A stretch of 5,776 nt of DNA, from NCBI GenBank assembly GCA_028715095.1, contig JAQUSM010000077.1, positions 1 to 5,776 of the forward strand. Direction: 5' to 3'. Positions 1 through 4,308 of this stretch are shown one piece after another. The notes below the pieces were generated by a model. It worked only from the letters and a program-made list of their open reading frames with translations, was not told the origin of the DNA and ran no database searches. The position numbers and the translations under genes are program-made. The stretch's first letter is position 1, and every line of letters begins with the position of its first letter. The DNA comes from Candidatus Omnitrophota bacterium. Lineage in GTDB: Bacteria > Omnitrophota > Gorgyraeia > Gygaellales > Profunditerraquicolaceae.

Positions 1-493
1 CGCGGAATTCAACTTTACCCTTCCTCACATCCTCAATAGCTTTTACTATATCATTAGTAACTGTGCCGGTTTTAGGGCTGGGCATCAAACCTCGCGGCCC
101 CAAAACTTTTCCCAATTTACTTAAGTCCTTCATCATTTCAGGGGTGGCAATAGCGCAATCAAAATCAAGAAATCCTGCGCCAACTTTATCTATTAACTCC
201 GTACCCCCCACATAATCAGCTTTTGCCTCCCTGGCCTGGCGTTCGTGTTCGCCTTTACAAAACACCGCCACACGCACTTTTTTTCCGGTTCCATGCGGGA
301 GGACTACTGTACCACGGACCATTTGGTCGCTCTTCTTAGTATCAACACTCAAATTAAAATGCAGGTCAACTGAGCCGTCAAATTTTGGTTTAGGCAGCTT
401 TTTTAATAAAATGATTGCTTCCTTTAACTGATAAAATTTGTCTTGCTCAACCTGCTTAACCGATTCTTTATATCTTTTGCTGGATGTTTTCAT
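1..493 (-). CDS. rplA: 50S ribosomal protein L1 (3' end beyond window)
   Basis: L1 binds 23S rRNA at the mobile L1 stalk and helps release deacylated tRNA from the E site; in many bacteria it also represses its own mRNA. The frame opens with ATG at 493 and runs to the window edge without a stop. About 164 of the usual ~230 residues are visible. Recognisable L1 stretches are GTVVLPHGTGKKVRVAVF in the first half, AKADYVGG, and the signature GPRGLMPSPKTGTVT near residues 135-150. It follows rplK with only 2 nt between stop and start. The Shine-Dalgarno-like AAGGG that serves it lies in the last codons of rplK, so the pair is probably translationally coupled. The truncation is an artefact of the window, not a broken gene. 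Identity is certain from sequence and from the rplK-rplA order. Confidence 0.97.
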   Translation of the reverse strand, partial: MKTSSKRYKESVKQVEQDKFYQLKEAIILLKKLPKPKFDGSVDLHFNLSVDTKKSDQMVRGTVVLPHGTGKKVRVAVFCKGEHERQAREAKADYVGGTELIDKVGAGFLDFDCAIATPEMMKDLSKLGKVLGPRGLMPSPKTGTVTNDIVKAIEDVRKGKVEFR

Positions 494-495
494 GG

Positions 496-921
496 TTACC
501 CTTCAACTGCAATGCCCATACTGCGCGCAGTACCTTCAATAATTTTAATTGCCTGTTCCATGCTGGCGGTATTTAAATCCGGAAGTTTGAGCTTGGCTAT
601 CTCTTCAATCTGTTTTTTTGTTACCTTTCCTATAGTTTCTTTCCCGCTGGTGCCGGATGCCTTGGCCAAATTAGCTGCCCTTTTTAACAAAATGGATGAT
701 GGCGGGCTCTTAATAATAAAGGTAAAGGTCCTGTCTTCAAAGACACTGATAACTACCGGCAGGATCAGGCCATCTCTGCCCTTAGTCTGATCATTGAACT
801 GTTTGCAGAACTGCATGATGTTTACGCCATGCTGGCCTAAGGCCGGGCCTACCGGAGGTGCAGGATTTGCCTGCGCTGCCGGTACATGCAATTTAATCTG
901 TGCTTTGATAGCTTTTGCCAT
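496..921 (-). CDS. rplK: 50S ribosomal protein L11
   Basis: L11 binds the GTPase-associated centre of 23S rRNA, where it contacts elongation factors and is needed for stringent-factor activation. The 141-residue product has the family's standard length. The N-terminal domain shows the proline-rich PPVGPALGQHGVNI (residues ~22-35), and the C-terminal RNA-binding domain shows KRAANLAKASGTSGKETIGKV-type sequence around residues 80-100 and the closing EGTARSMGI. Start ATG at 921 is preceded by GAGGG at good spacing inside the end of nusG, whose stop is only 2 nt away. Because nusG is so close, there is no separate 5' leader in which an L1-binding regulatory site could sit apart from coding sequence. 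If L1 autoregulates here, its site must lie within coding sequence or further upstream. Confidence 0.98.
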   Translation of the reverse strand: MAKAIKAQIKLHVPAAQANPAPPVGPALGQHGVNIMQFCKQFNDQTKGRDGLILPVVISVFEDRTFTFIIKSPPSSILLKRAANLAKASGTSGKETIGKVTKKQIEEIAKLKLPDLNTASMEQAIKIIEGTARSMGIAVEG

Positions 922-923
922 AG

Positions 924-1451
924 TTATACCCTCTCAACCTGCCAATACTCTAATTCAACCGGCGTAGAACGGCCAAATATAGAAACACTTACCTTAACTT
1001 TACCTTTTTCAGGATAAACTTCTTCAATTACGCCGTTAAAATTCAAAAATGGTCCTTCATTAACCCTTACTTGTTCCCCTTTTTCAAAAACTATTTTAGG
1101 CGAAGGCTTAGTGACAGTTTCCTTTGAACGCTTAAGAATATTATCCACTTCTTCCTGGGGAAGCGGGACAGGCTTCCTTCCTAATCCGATAAAACCGGTA
1201 ACTCCCGAAGAATTCTTTATAAAAAGATAAGTTTCTTCGCTTAAATCCATCTCAACCAGCAAATAACCGGGGAAAAACTTTCTTTGGGTAATCTTCTTTT
1301 TTCCGGCGCGTACTTCAGAAACCTGCTCGGTAGGAATAACTACACTGGGGATTAAATCCTTAAGGCCGCTTGAAGCAATCTTCTTCTCCAAAGATGCTTT
1401 AACTTTTTCCTCTATCCCTGTCTGAGTATGGACAACATACCACTTTTTCAT
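924..1451 (-). CDS. nusG: Transcription elongation/antitermination factor NusG
   Basis: NusG binds the beta' clamp helices of RNA polymerase and affects pausing, Rho termination and coupling to ribosomes. The 175-residue protein has the usual two-domain size. The N-terminal NGN domain starts WYVVHTQTGIEEKV and contains the hallmark RKFFPGYLLVEM around residues 57-68. The C-terminal KOW domain starts near residue 122, with GEQVRVNEGPFLNFNGVIEEV. There is no sign of the large domain II insertion found in some phyla. The start ATG at 1451 overlaps the secE stop as ATGA, a 4-nt overlap typical of termination-reinitiation coupling. Placement in secE-nusG-rplK-rplA is the classic order and supports housekeeping NusG rather than a specialised paralogue such as RfaH. 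Confidence 0.98.
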   Translation of the reverse strand: MKKWYVVHTQTGIEEKVKASLEKKIASSGLKDLIPSVVIPTEQVSEVRAGKKKITQRKFFPGYLLVEMDLSEETYLFIKNSSGVTGFIGLGRKPVPLPQEEVDNILKRSKETVTKPSPKIVFEKGEQVRVNEGPFLNFNGVIEEVYPEKGKVKVSVSIFGRSTPVELEYWQVERV

Positions 1452-1711
1452 TTAAAAACCACGCTTAGAAATCTGGACAACCCCAGATCTACTATCCCAA
1501 TAAAAATTGCCATTATCCCCGTAACGGTAATTACCAAAACCGTAGATGCCAAAAGTTCTTTCCTGGTTGACCAGGAAACCTTGCTTAATTCTGTTTTTAC
1601 TTCAGATAAGAAACCTTTAATCTTCTGGTAATTCTTTATTACTAAAACCAATACCACAACTGCCAAAACAGTTAAAATTATTGTTTTCAAATTACTAAGT
1701 ACGAAATCCAT
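1448..1711 (-). CDS. secE: Preprotein translocase subunit SecE, two-TM form
   Basis: SecE clamps the two halves of SecY in the inner-membrane protein-conducting channel. The 87-residue protein has the conserved core: an amphipathic cytosolic helix FLSEVKTELSKVSWSTRKEL (residues ~34-53), followed by the essential membrane helix (~54-78) ending near LGLSRFL. Ahead of the core is an extra hydrophobic segment (residues ~8-26), followed by a basic KNYQKIK stretch. The predicted layout is two membrane helices with a cytosolic link. Many bacteria have only the single C-terminal helix (about 60 aa) and E. coli has three. Start ATG at 1711 is supported by GGGGAG at 1721-1726 (written on the minus strand), 9 nt upstream. 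The gene lies 137 nt downstream of tRNA-Trp and overlaps nusG by 4 nt. Confidence 0.95.
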   Translation of the reverse strand: MDFVLSNLKTIILTVLAVVVLVLVIKNYQKIKGFLSEVKTELSKVSWSTRKELLASTVLVITVTGIMAIFIGIVDLGLSRFLSVVFK

Positions 1712-1752
1712 TCTTTAAGTCTCCCCTTCACTTCCCTGCCCCCTATAGAATT

Positions 1753-1771
1753 ACAGGAGCGGCAGGACTTG
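1753..1771 (-). repeat. Direct repeat of the tRNA-Trp 3' end (copy 2)
   Basis: These 19 bases are identical to 1848-1866, which cover the discriminator base, the 3' acceptor strand and the 3' half of the T arm of tRNA-Trp plus one flanking base. The copies are in the same orientation, offset by 95 bp, and the identity stops sharply on both sides. A 3'-terminal tRNA repeat of this size resembles an attachment-site core left by a tyrosine-recombinase element. It could also be a partial tRNA duplication, or sequence kept because it pairs within the secE leader. No integrase gene is present in the window. Confidence 0.75.
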
Positions 1772-1799
1772 CCCCGTTTTCCTGCATTCTTTCACTTTG

Positions 1800-1817
1800 G
1801 AAACGGGACTTCGTTTC
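1800..1817. repeat. Hairpin GAAACG/CGTTTC in the secE leader
   Basis: This is a perfect 6-bp inverted repeat with a 6-nt loop (GGACTT on the plus strand). Its 1800-1805 arm is also the arm that can pair with 1773-1782, so the two folds exclude each other. It lies between tRNA-Trp and secE and is not followed by a T-run on the transcribed strand, so it is not a standard intrinsic terminator. Confidence 0.6.
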
Positions 1818-1848
1818 ACCTGCACGCCGCTCTTTCCCTTCAAAACCA

Positions 1849-1919
1849 CAGGAGCGGCAGGACTTGAACCTGCAGTCACGGTTTTGGAGACCGTTGGTTT
1901 GCCATTAACCGACGCCCCT
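1849..1919 (-). tRNA. tRNA-Trp (anticodon CCA)
   Basis: Read on the minus strand from 1919, the sequence folds as a 71-nt class I tRNA. The acceptor stem is AGGGGCG with CGCTCCT (one G-U pair), and the D stem is GGTT/AACC with a short 7-nt loop. The anticodon stem ACGGT/ACCGT carries the loop CTCCAAA, giving anticodon CCA for UGG codons. The variable loop is 4 nt, the T stem is GCAGG/CCTGC with loop TTCAAGT, and the discriminator is G, as expected for tryptophan tRNA. The 3' CCA is not encoded (TGG follows), so a CCA-adding enzyme is needed. The position just upstream of secE-nusG is a known arrangement in several bacterial groups. Its last 18 nt are repeated 95 bp downstream. Confidence 0.96.
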
Positions 1920-1930
1920 AAGATTAATTT

Positions 1931-1940
1931 TTGTTAACAA
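1931..1940. repeat. 10-bp perfect palindrome
   Basis: TTGTTAACAA is a self-complementary 10-mer directly next to the 1941-1967 hairpin and 12 nt upstream of the tRNA-Trp 5' end. It could be a protein-binding site or simply AT-rich spacer; nothing further supports a function. Confidence 0.4.
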
Positions 1941-1967
1941 TATCCTGGCTCAAATTCTACCAGGATA
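1941..1967. repeat. 8-bp stem hairpin upstream of tRNA-Trp
   Basis: TATCCTGG (1941-1948) and CCAGGATA (1960-1967) form a perfect 8-bp stem with an 11-nt loop. On the transcribed strand it is followed by TTGTTAAC rather than a U-tract, so it is unlikely to terminate transcription. It lies 21 nt upstream of the mature tRNA-Trp 5' end. It could act as an RNase processing or stability structure between rpmG and the tRNA, which is inference. Confidence 0.65.
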
Positions 1968-1972
1968 AATTC

Positions 1973-2017
1973 GGCCACTAACTTATGTCGCGCTAAAGCG
2001 CTCCATAAGTTACGGCC
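1973..2017. repeat. Hairpin repeat copy A, immediately after rpmG
   Basis: A 9-bp stem, taacttatg (1979-1987) with cataagtta (2004-2012), is capped by an inner GCGC/GCGC stem with a TAAA loop (1990-2001). It is extended outside a small internal loop by GGCC (1973-1976) with GGCC (2014-2017). The element abuts the rpmG stop codon. It is the partner of the 2219-2260 element: both have ACTTATG-TCG at one side and CTC-CATAAGT at the other, in the same orientation. The transcribed strand lacks a following T-run, which argues against a simple terminator. Confidence 0.75.
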
Positions 2018-2167
2018 TCATTTAATTTCCTTATGCGGGGTATGTTTATGACAGGAATTACAGAACTTACTAAGCTCAAGCCTATCCTGATGCAATTTTT
2101 TATTCTTACTCGTCGTATAATTACGATTCTTGCAAACCGTACATTCTAAAGTTATTGTTTCACGCAT
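2018..2167 (-). CDS. rpmG: 50S ribosomal protein L33
   Basis: L33 is a small zinc-ribbon protein of the large subunit near the E site. The 49-codon frame opens with ATG at 2167 and closes with TGA at 2018-2020. It reads MRETITLECTVCKNRNY at the N-terminus, then a lysine-rich middle, then LSKFCNSCHKHTPHKEIK at the C-terminus. The two CxxC pairs (C9/C12 and C36/C39) are intact, so this is the zinc-binding form rather than the cysteine-less form. The length matches the family. No in-frame start exists upstream before a stop. There is no convincing Shine-Dalgarno at normal spacing: the nearest AGGA is about 17 nt from the ATG, inside a hairpin. The gene sits between two tRNA genes in the usual rpmG-tRNA-Trp-secE-nusG order. 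Confidence 0.95.
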   Translation of the reverse strand: MRETITLECTVCKNRNYTTSKNKKLHQDRLELSKFCNSCHKHTPHKEIK

Positions 2168-2183
2168 ATTATTTAATGTTTAG

Positions 2184-2211
2184 ATCCTTCGTCGCTTTTG
2201 CTCCTCAGGAT
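2184..2211. repeat. Hairpin with ATCCT/AGGAT stem in the rpmG leader
   Basis: ATCCT (2184-2188) and AGGAT (2207-2211) bracket an 18-nt interior which, on the minus strand, contains GGAG and CGAC on either side of a short A-rich centre. The shape (ATCCTGAG ... GAAGGATC) resembles a short palindrome that I recall as common in intergenic regions of many uncultured bacteria; this is memory, not a search. It ends 16 nt before the rpmG start codon and takes up the place where a ribosome-binding site would be expected. Confidence 0.55.
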
Positions 2212-2218
2212 TAACTTC

Positions 2219-2260
2219 AGCCATAAAACTTATGTCGTTATCACTCCATAAGTTTTGGCT
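2219..2260. repeat. Hairpin repeat copy B, between tRNA-Thr and rpmG
   Basis: A perfect 10-bp stem, aaaacttatg (2225-2234) with cataagtttt (2247-2256), has a 12-nt loop. It is extended by AGCC (2219-2222) with GGCT (2257-2260) after a 2-nt bulge. It shares stem core and loop borders with the 1973-2017 copy on the other side of rpmG. The outer stem is AGCC/GGCT here and GGCC/GGCC there, a change that keeps pairing. It begins 8 nt past the tRNA-Thr 3' end and could guide tRNA 3' processing or protect the mRNA. Confidence 0.75.
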
Positions 2261-2267
2261 TCACTTA

Positions 2268-2340
2268 AGCTGGAGACGAGAATTGAACTCGTGACCCCGT
2301 CCTTACCAAGGACGTGCTCTGCCAACTGAGCTACTCCAGC
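2268..2340 (-). tRNA. tRNA-Thr (anticodon GGT)
   Basis: Read on the minus strand from 2340, this is a canonical 73-nt tRNA. The acceptor GCTGGAG pairs perfectly with CTCCAGC, and the D stem is GCTC/GAGC with loop AGTTGGCA. The anticodon stem CGTCC/GGACG carries loop TTGGTAA, so the anticodon is GGT and reads ACC/ACU codons. A 5-nt variable loop and T arm ACGAG-TTCAATT-CTCGT follow, with discriminator T. CCA is not encoded. It is the first stable-RNA gene downstream of the promoter at about 2500, so it is likely cut from the 5' part of the rpmG/secE operon transcript. Confidence 0.97.
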
Positions 2341-2348
2341 AATAATGG

Positions 2349-2364
2349 ATTCGCTCCGTCGAAT
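2349..2364. repeat. Short hairpin just upstream of tRNA-Thr
   Basis: ATTCG (2349-2353) and CGAAT (2360-2364) form a 5-bp stem with a 6-nt loop, 8 nt before the mature tRNA-Thr 5' end. Its loop (CTCCGT) repeats the CTCC/GTCG flavour of the other hairpins in this block. It may be another member of the same short-palindrome family, or a processing signal. Confidence 0.45.
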
Positions 2365-2447
2365 AAGCCTTCAAGCAAAAAAAAACCACACTCCAAGAAA
2401 TTATTCAATTCTCTCTTTAAATACAATGTTACCAAATTAAAAGTGGT

Positions 2448-2453
2448 ATTATA
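2448..2453 (-). promoter_or_regulatory. Consensus -10 box, possible second promoter
   Basis: The minus strand has a perfect TATAAT 28 nt downstream of the first -10 element. At 17-nt spacing the -35 position reads TCACTC, a poor match to TTGACA, so this is either a weak or activator-dependent promoter or a chance AT-rich match. If used, transcription would begin about 100 nt ahead of tRNA-Thr. Confidence 0.4.
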
Positions 2454-2475
2454 CTAGATATTTACGTAAGGAGTG

Positions 2476-2504
2476 AGTTTATACCAAGATATCATCTTTG
2501 TCAA
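2476..2504 (-). promoter_or_regulatory. Sigma-70-type promoter for the tRNA-Thr/rpmG/secE operon
   Basis: On the minus strand a perfect -35 box TTGACA (2504-2499) is followed after exactly 17 nt by TAAACT (2481-2476), a 4-of-6 match to TATAAT. It begins 8 nt after the rsmA stop codon and about 130 nt ahead of tRNA-Thr. No intrinsic terminator separates rsmA from it, so the downstream operon may receive both its own and read-through transcription. The leader between promoter and tRNA includes a run of nine Ts (2385-2377) without a preceding GC-rich stem. Confidence 0.75.
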
Positions 2505-2512
2505 GGGTTTTT

Positions 2513-3343
2513 TTAATTTTTTCCGGGTGTCACTAATCCGCGGCGAGAACCTATGAAATTGCTCAAACGGGCAAACTCATCCAGCGTGAGATCTTCCGGG
2601 CGCACATTACTATCAATACCCTGTTCATCAAAAAATTCCTTAAGCGGACCTGGAGTTATGAATCCCGATAAACTATTCCTTAAAGTTTTCCTTCTCTGGT
2701 TAAAAGCTCTGCGTATTACTTTAAAAAGCATTTCCTCTTCCCTGACCTCAACTGGCGGCTTCTGCCTGAACTTTAAACTCAAGAAACAGGAATCGACCTT
2801 AGGAACAGGCTTAAAACTTCCTTTTTTTATTTCAAAGATGATCTTAGTTTGCGCATAATACTGCACAAAACAGCTGAAAGATCCATATTCTTTTGAGCCG
2901 GCTGCTGCGTTGATCCGGCGGCCAAACTCCTTCTGCACAGTCATAAAAACTTTATCAATATCAGCACGGAATTGGATAAGGCGTTCGATAATCGGGCTGG
3001 AAATGTTATAAGGGATATTCCCAATAACTATTATTTTCTGCTTTATTGGTTCATTTTTCAAGAACTTGTTTATATCGAATTCCAATATATCGCCCTTTAA
3101 CAGGCGGCAGTTAGCATAAGTTTTCAGTCTTTCCTCAAGGCGCGGAAAAAGCCGGCGGTCAATTTCTAAAGCATAAACTCTTTTTGAATTTATTGCCAGC
3201 TGCTCCGTCAGGTCTCCCCTCCCGGCACCAATCTCTAAAACAATCTCCTCCTTAGATAAACCGCAGGCAGAGATAATTTTCTTTTGGATATTTTTATCAA
3301 TAAGAAAATTCTGGCCTAGGCTTTTTTTTGGTTTAACGTACAT
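2513..3343 (-). CDS. rsmA: 16S rRNA (adenine1518-N6/adenine1519-N6)-dimethyltransferase
   Basis: RsmA (KsgA) uses S-adenosylmethionine to dimethylate two adjacent adenines in the 3'-terminal hairpin of 16S rRNA, a late checkpoint in 30S assembly. The 276-residue product has normal family length. Visible motifs in order are the N-terminal KKSLGQNFL (residues 6-14), SAM-binding motif I LEIGAGRGDLT (36-46), the acidic end of motif II ALEID (58-62), GDILEFD (84-90), the catalytic NIPYN (109-113), FKPVPKVDS (177-185) and RAFNQRRKTLRNSL (212-225). All key residues look intact. ATG at 3343 is the only plausible start and overlaps the pdxA 3' end by 28 nt. The overlap contains a run of eight As read in two frames by the two genes. 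The surA-pdxA-rsmA order matches that known from Proteobacteria. Confidence 0.98.
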   Translation of the reverse strand: MYVKPKKSLGQNFLIDKNIQKKIISACGLSKEEIVLEIGAGRGDLTEQLAINSKRVYALEIDRRLFPRLEERLKTYANCRLLKGDILEFDINKFLKNEPIKQKIIVIGNIPYNISSPIIERLIQFRADIDKVFMTVQKEFGRRINAAAGSKEYGSFSCFVQYYAQTKIIFEIKKGSFKPVPKVDSCFLSLKFRQKPPVEVREEEMLFKVIRRAFNQRRKTLRNSLSGFITPGPLKEFFDEQGIDSNVRPEDLTLDEFARLSNFIGSRRGLVTPGKN

Positions 3344-4308
3344 TGTATAGCAAGTTTTACTGCTGAGATAAGAGAACCGGGATTAGCTAAAACGGGGTTT
3401 ACGGCCAGGTCAAAAGCAGTGCCATGCAAAGGCGAAGTGCGCACAAAAGGCAGGCCGAGAGTAAGGTTTATACCGGTATTAAAATCTGTCAATTTTAAAG
3501 GGATAAGCGCCTGGTCATGATATAAAGCAATTACACAATCGAAATTCCCCTTAGCCGCCTGATATATTGCCACATCGGCAGGAAGCGGGCCTATTATAGC
3601 CGCATCTTCATGTTTATTTCTTAAATTTAAGATTGCCGGCTTAATTATTCTCAGTTCCTCCGTGCCGATTATCCCATTGTCAGAAGCATGAGGATTAACC
3701 CCGCAGATAACAATTCTGGGTTTACGGATAGAGAACAAACGCTTTAACCCTTTTATAGTATTTAAAATATTGTTTTCCAGGCCGCTGCGGGTAATCTGTC
3801 CGCAAACATCTTTAAGCGGTATATGCCTGGTAAGCAGGCTAAACCTTAACTTGTCATTGACAAGCATCATTACCAGATCTTTGCAATTAAATTCTTTGGC
3901 CAGGTACTCCGTATGTCCGGTAAACTTTGATCCCGCCAAAGTAACAGCTTCTTTTGAAACCGGGCAAGTAACCAAACAATCAATCTCCTTTTTCCTGAGA
4001 AGCTCTGCGGCTGCATCAAGATAGCCCAAAGAGGCTTTGCCGTTTAAAGCGTTTATCCTGCCAAAACTAAAACTTCTTCTCTGTACATTATTTAAGTCTA
4101 TTAGCTCCGCGGGCAAAGACTTAATTCTTAAAGCCCTTGCCGCCCTATTCAACACAAAGCTGTCACCGATAACTCTAAAATTAACCTGTCCTTTCAAAGC
4201 TTCAAGCGCCTTTAATGCAATAGCCGGCCCAATGCCGGCAGGGTCCCCTATTGTAAGGCCGACCCTAATTGTCGAGGATTTTAATGTAGCTTTGCTTTTT
4301 GAGTTCAT
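3316..4308 (-). CDS. pdxA: 4-hydroxythreonine-4-phosphate dehydrogenase
   Basis: PdxA oxidises 4-phosphohydroxy-L-threonine with NAD(P)+; decarboxylation then gives 3-amino-2-oxopropyl phosphate, which PdxJ uses to make pyridoxine phosphate in the cytoplasm. The 330 residues match the family length. Motifs include the N-terminal GLTIGDPAGIGP (17-28), GHTEYLA (131-137) and GPLPAD (240-245). The three histidines in the contexts of the known metal ligands are H162 in TRHIPL, H207 in NPHASDNG and H264 in YHDQALIPLK. NTGINLTLGLPFVRTSP follows. One position often Asp before the TSP-x-HGTAFDLA histidine is Leu here. ATG at 4308 overlaps surA by 44 nt. No ATG, GTG or TTG lies between it and the conserved domain, so this start is firm. 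A PdxA2-type relative acting on another hydroxyacid phosphate cannot be excluded, but the surA/rsmA context favours B6 synthesis. Confidence 0.95.
   Translation of the reverse strand: MNSKSKATLKSSTIRVGLTIGDPAGIGPAIALKALEALKGQVNFRVIGDSFVLNRAARALRIKSLPAELIDLNNVQRRSFSFGRINALNGKASLGYLDAAAELLRKKEIDCLVTCPVSKEAVTLAGSKFTGHTEYLAKEFNCKDLVMMLVNDKLRFSLLTRHIPLKDVCGQITRSGLENNILNTIKGLKRLFSIRKPRIVICGVNPHASDNGIIGTEELRIIKPAILNLRNKHEDAAIIGPLPADVAIYQAAKGNFDCVIALYHDQALIPLKLTDFNTGINLTLGLPFVRTSPLHGTAFDLAVNPVLANPGSLISAVKLAIQCTLNQKKA

Larger units (their letters stand above)
1712..1848 (-). other. Structured leader between tRNA-Trp and secE
   Basis: This 137-nt spacer has no ORF that I can support but has clear folding potential on the transcribed strand. 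Outer arms GAGCGG (1832-1827) and CAGG (1822-1819) can pair with CCGCTC (1762-1757) and CCTG (1766-1763). An inner arm CCCGTTTCC (1807-1799) can pair with GGAAAACGGG (1782-1773), leaving one bulged base. The same inner arm can instead form a local hairpin GAAACG-AAGTCC-CGTTTC (1817-1800). The 3' arm CCTGCC (1766-1761) can also pair with GGCAGG (1740-1735), just above the secE Shine-Dalgarno at 1726-1721. These mutually exclusive pairings are seen by eye only; a regulatory role is inference. Confidence 0.5.

Noticed and set aside
1..493. rplA as a truncated pseudogene
   Set aside because: The reading frame is intact up to the window edge; only the window cuts it.
443..790. Plus-strand ORF opposite rplK
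   Set aside because: It is antisense to a certain ribosomal gene, has no recognisable family and no good start context; an ordinary shadow ORF.
1849..2340. Missing CCA ends on both tRNAs as a sign of pseudogenes
   Set aside because: Many bacteria do not encode CCA; both tRNAs have fully paired stems and proper anticodon loops.
2377..2385. T9 run (minus strand) as an intrinsic terminator between rsmA and tRNA-Thr
   Set aside because: No GC-rich stem precedes it on the transcribed strand, and the promoter lies upstream of it, so terminating here would cut off the whole operon.
3316..3343. A8 run in the pdxA/rsmA overlap as a programmed frameshift site
   Set aside because: Both proteins are complete with normal lengths and proper ends, so no frameshift is needed; the run is simply read in two frames.
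3420..3440. PdxA TSP-Leu-HGTAFDLA substitution as a loss of activity
   Set aside because: The neighbouring position varies in the family and the three metal-ligand histidines are intact, so this is not evidence for an inactive enzyme.
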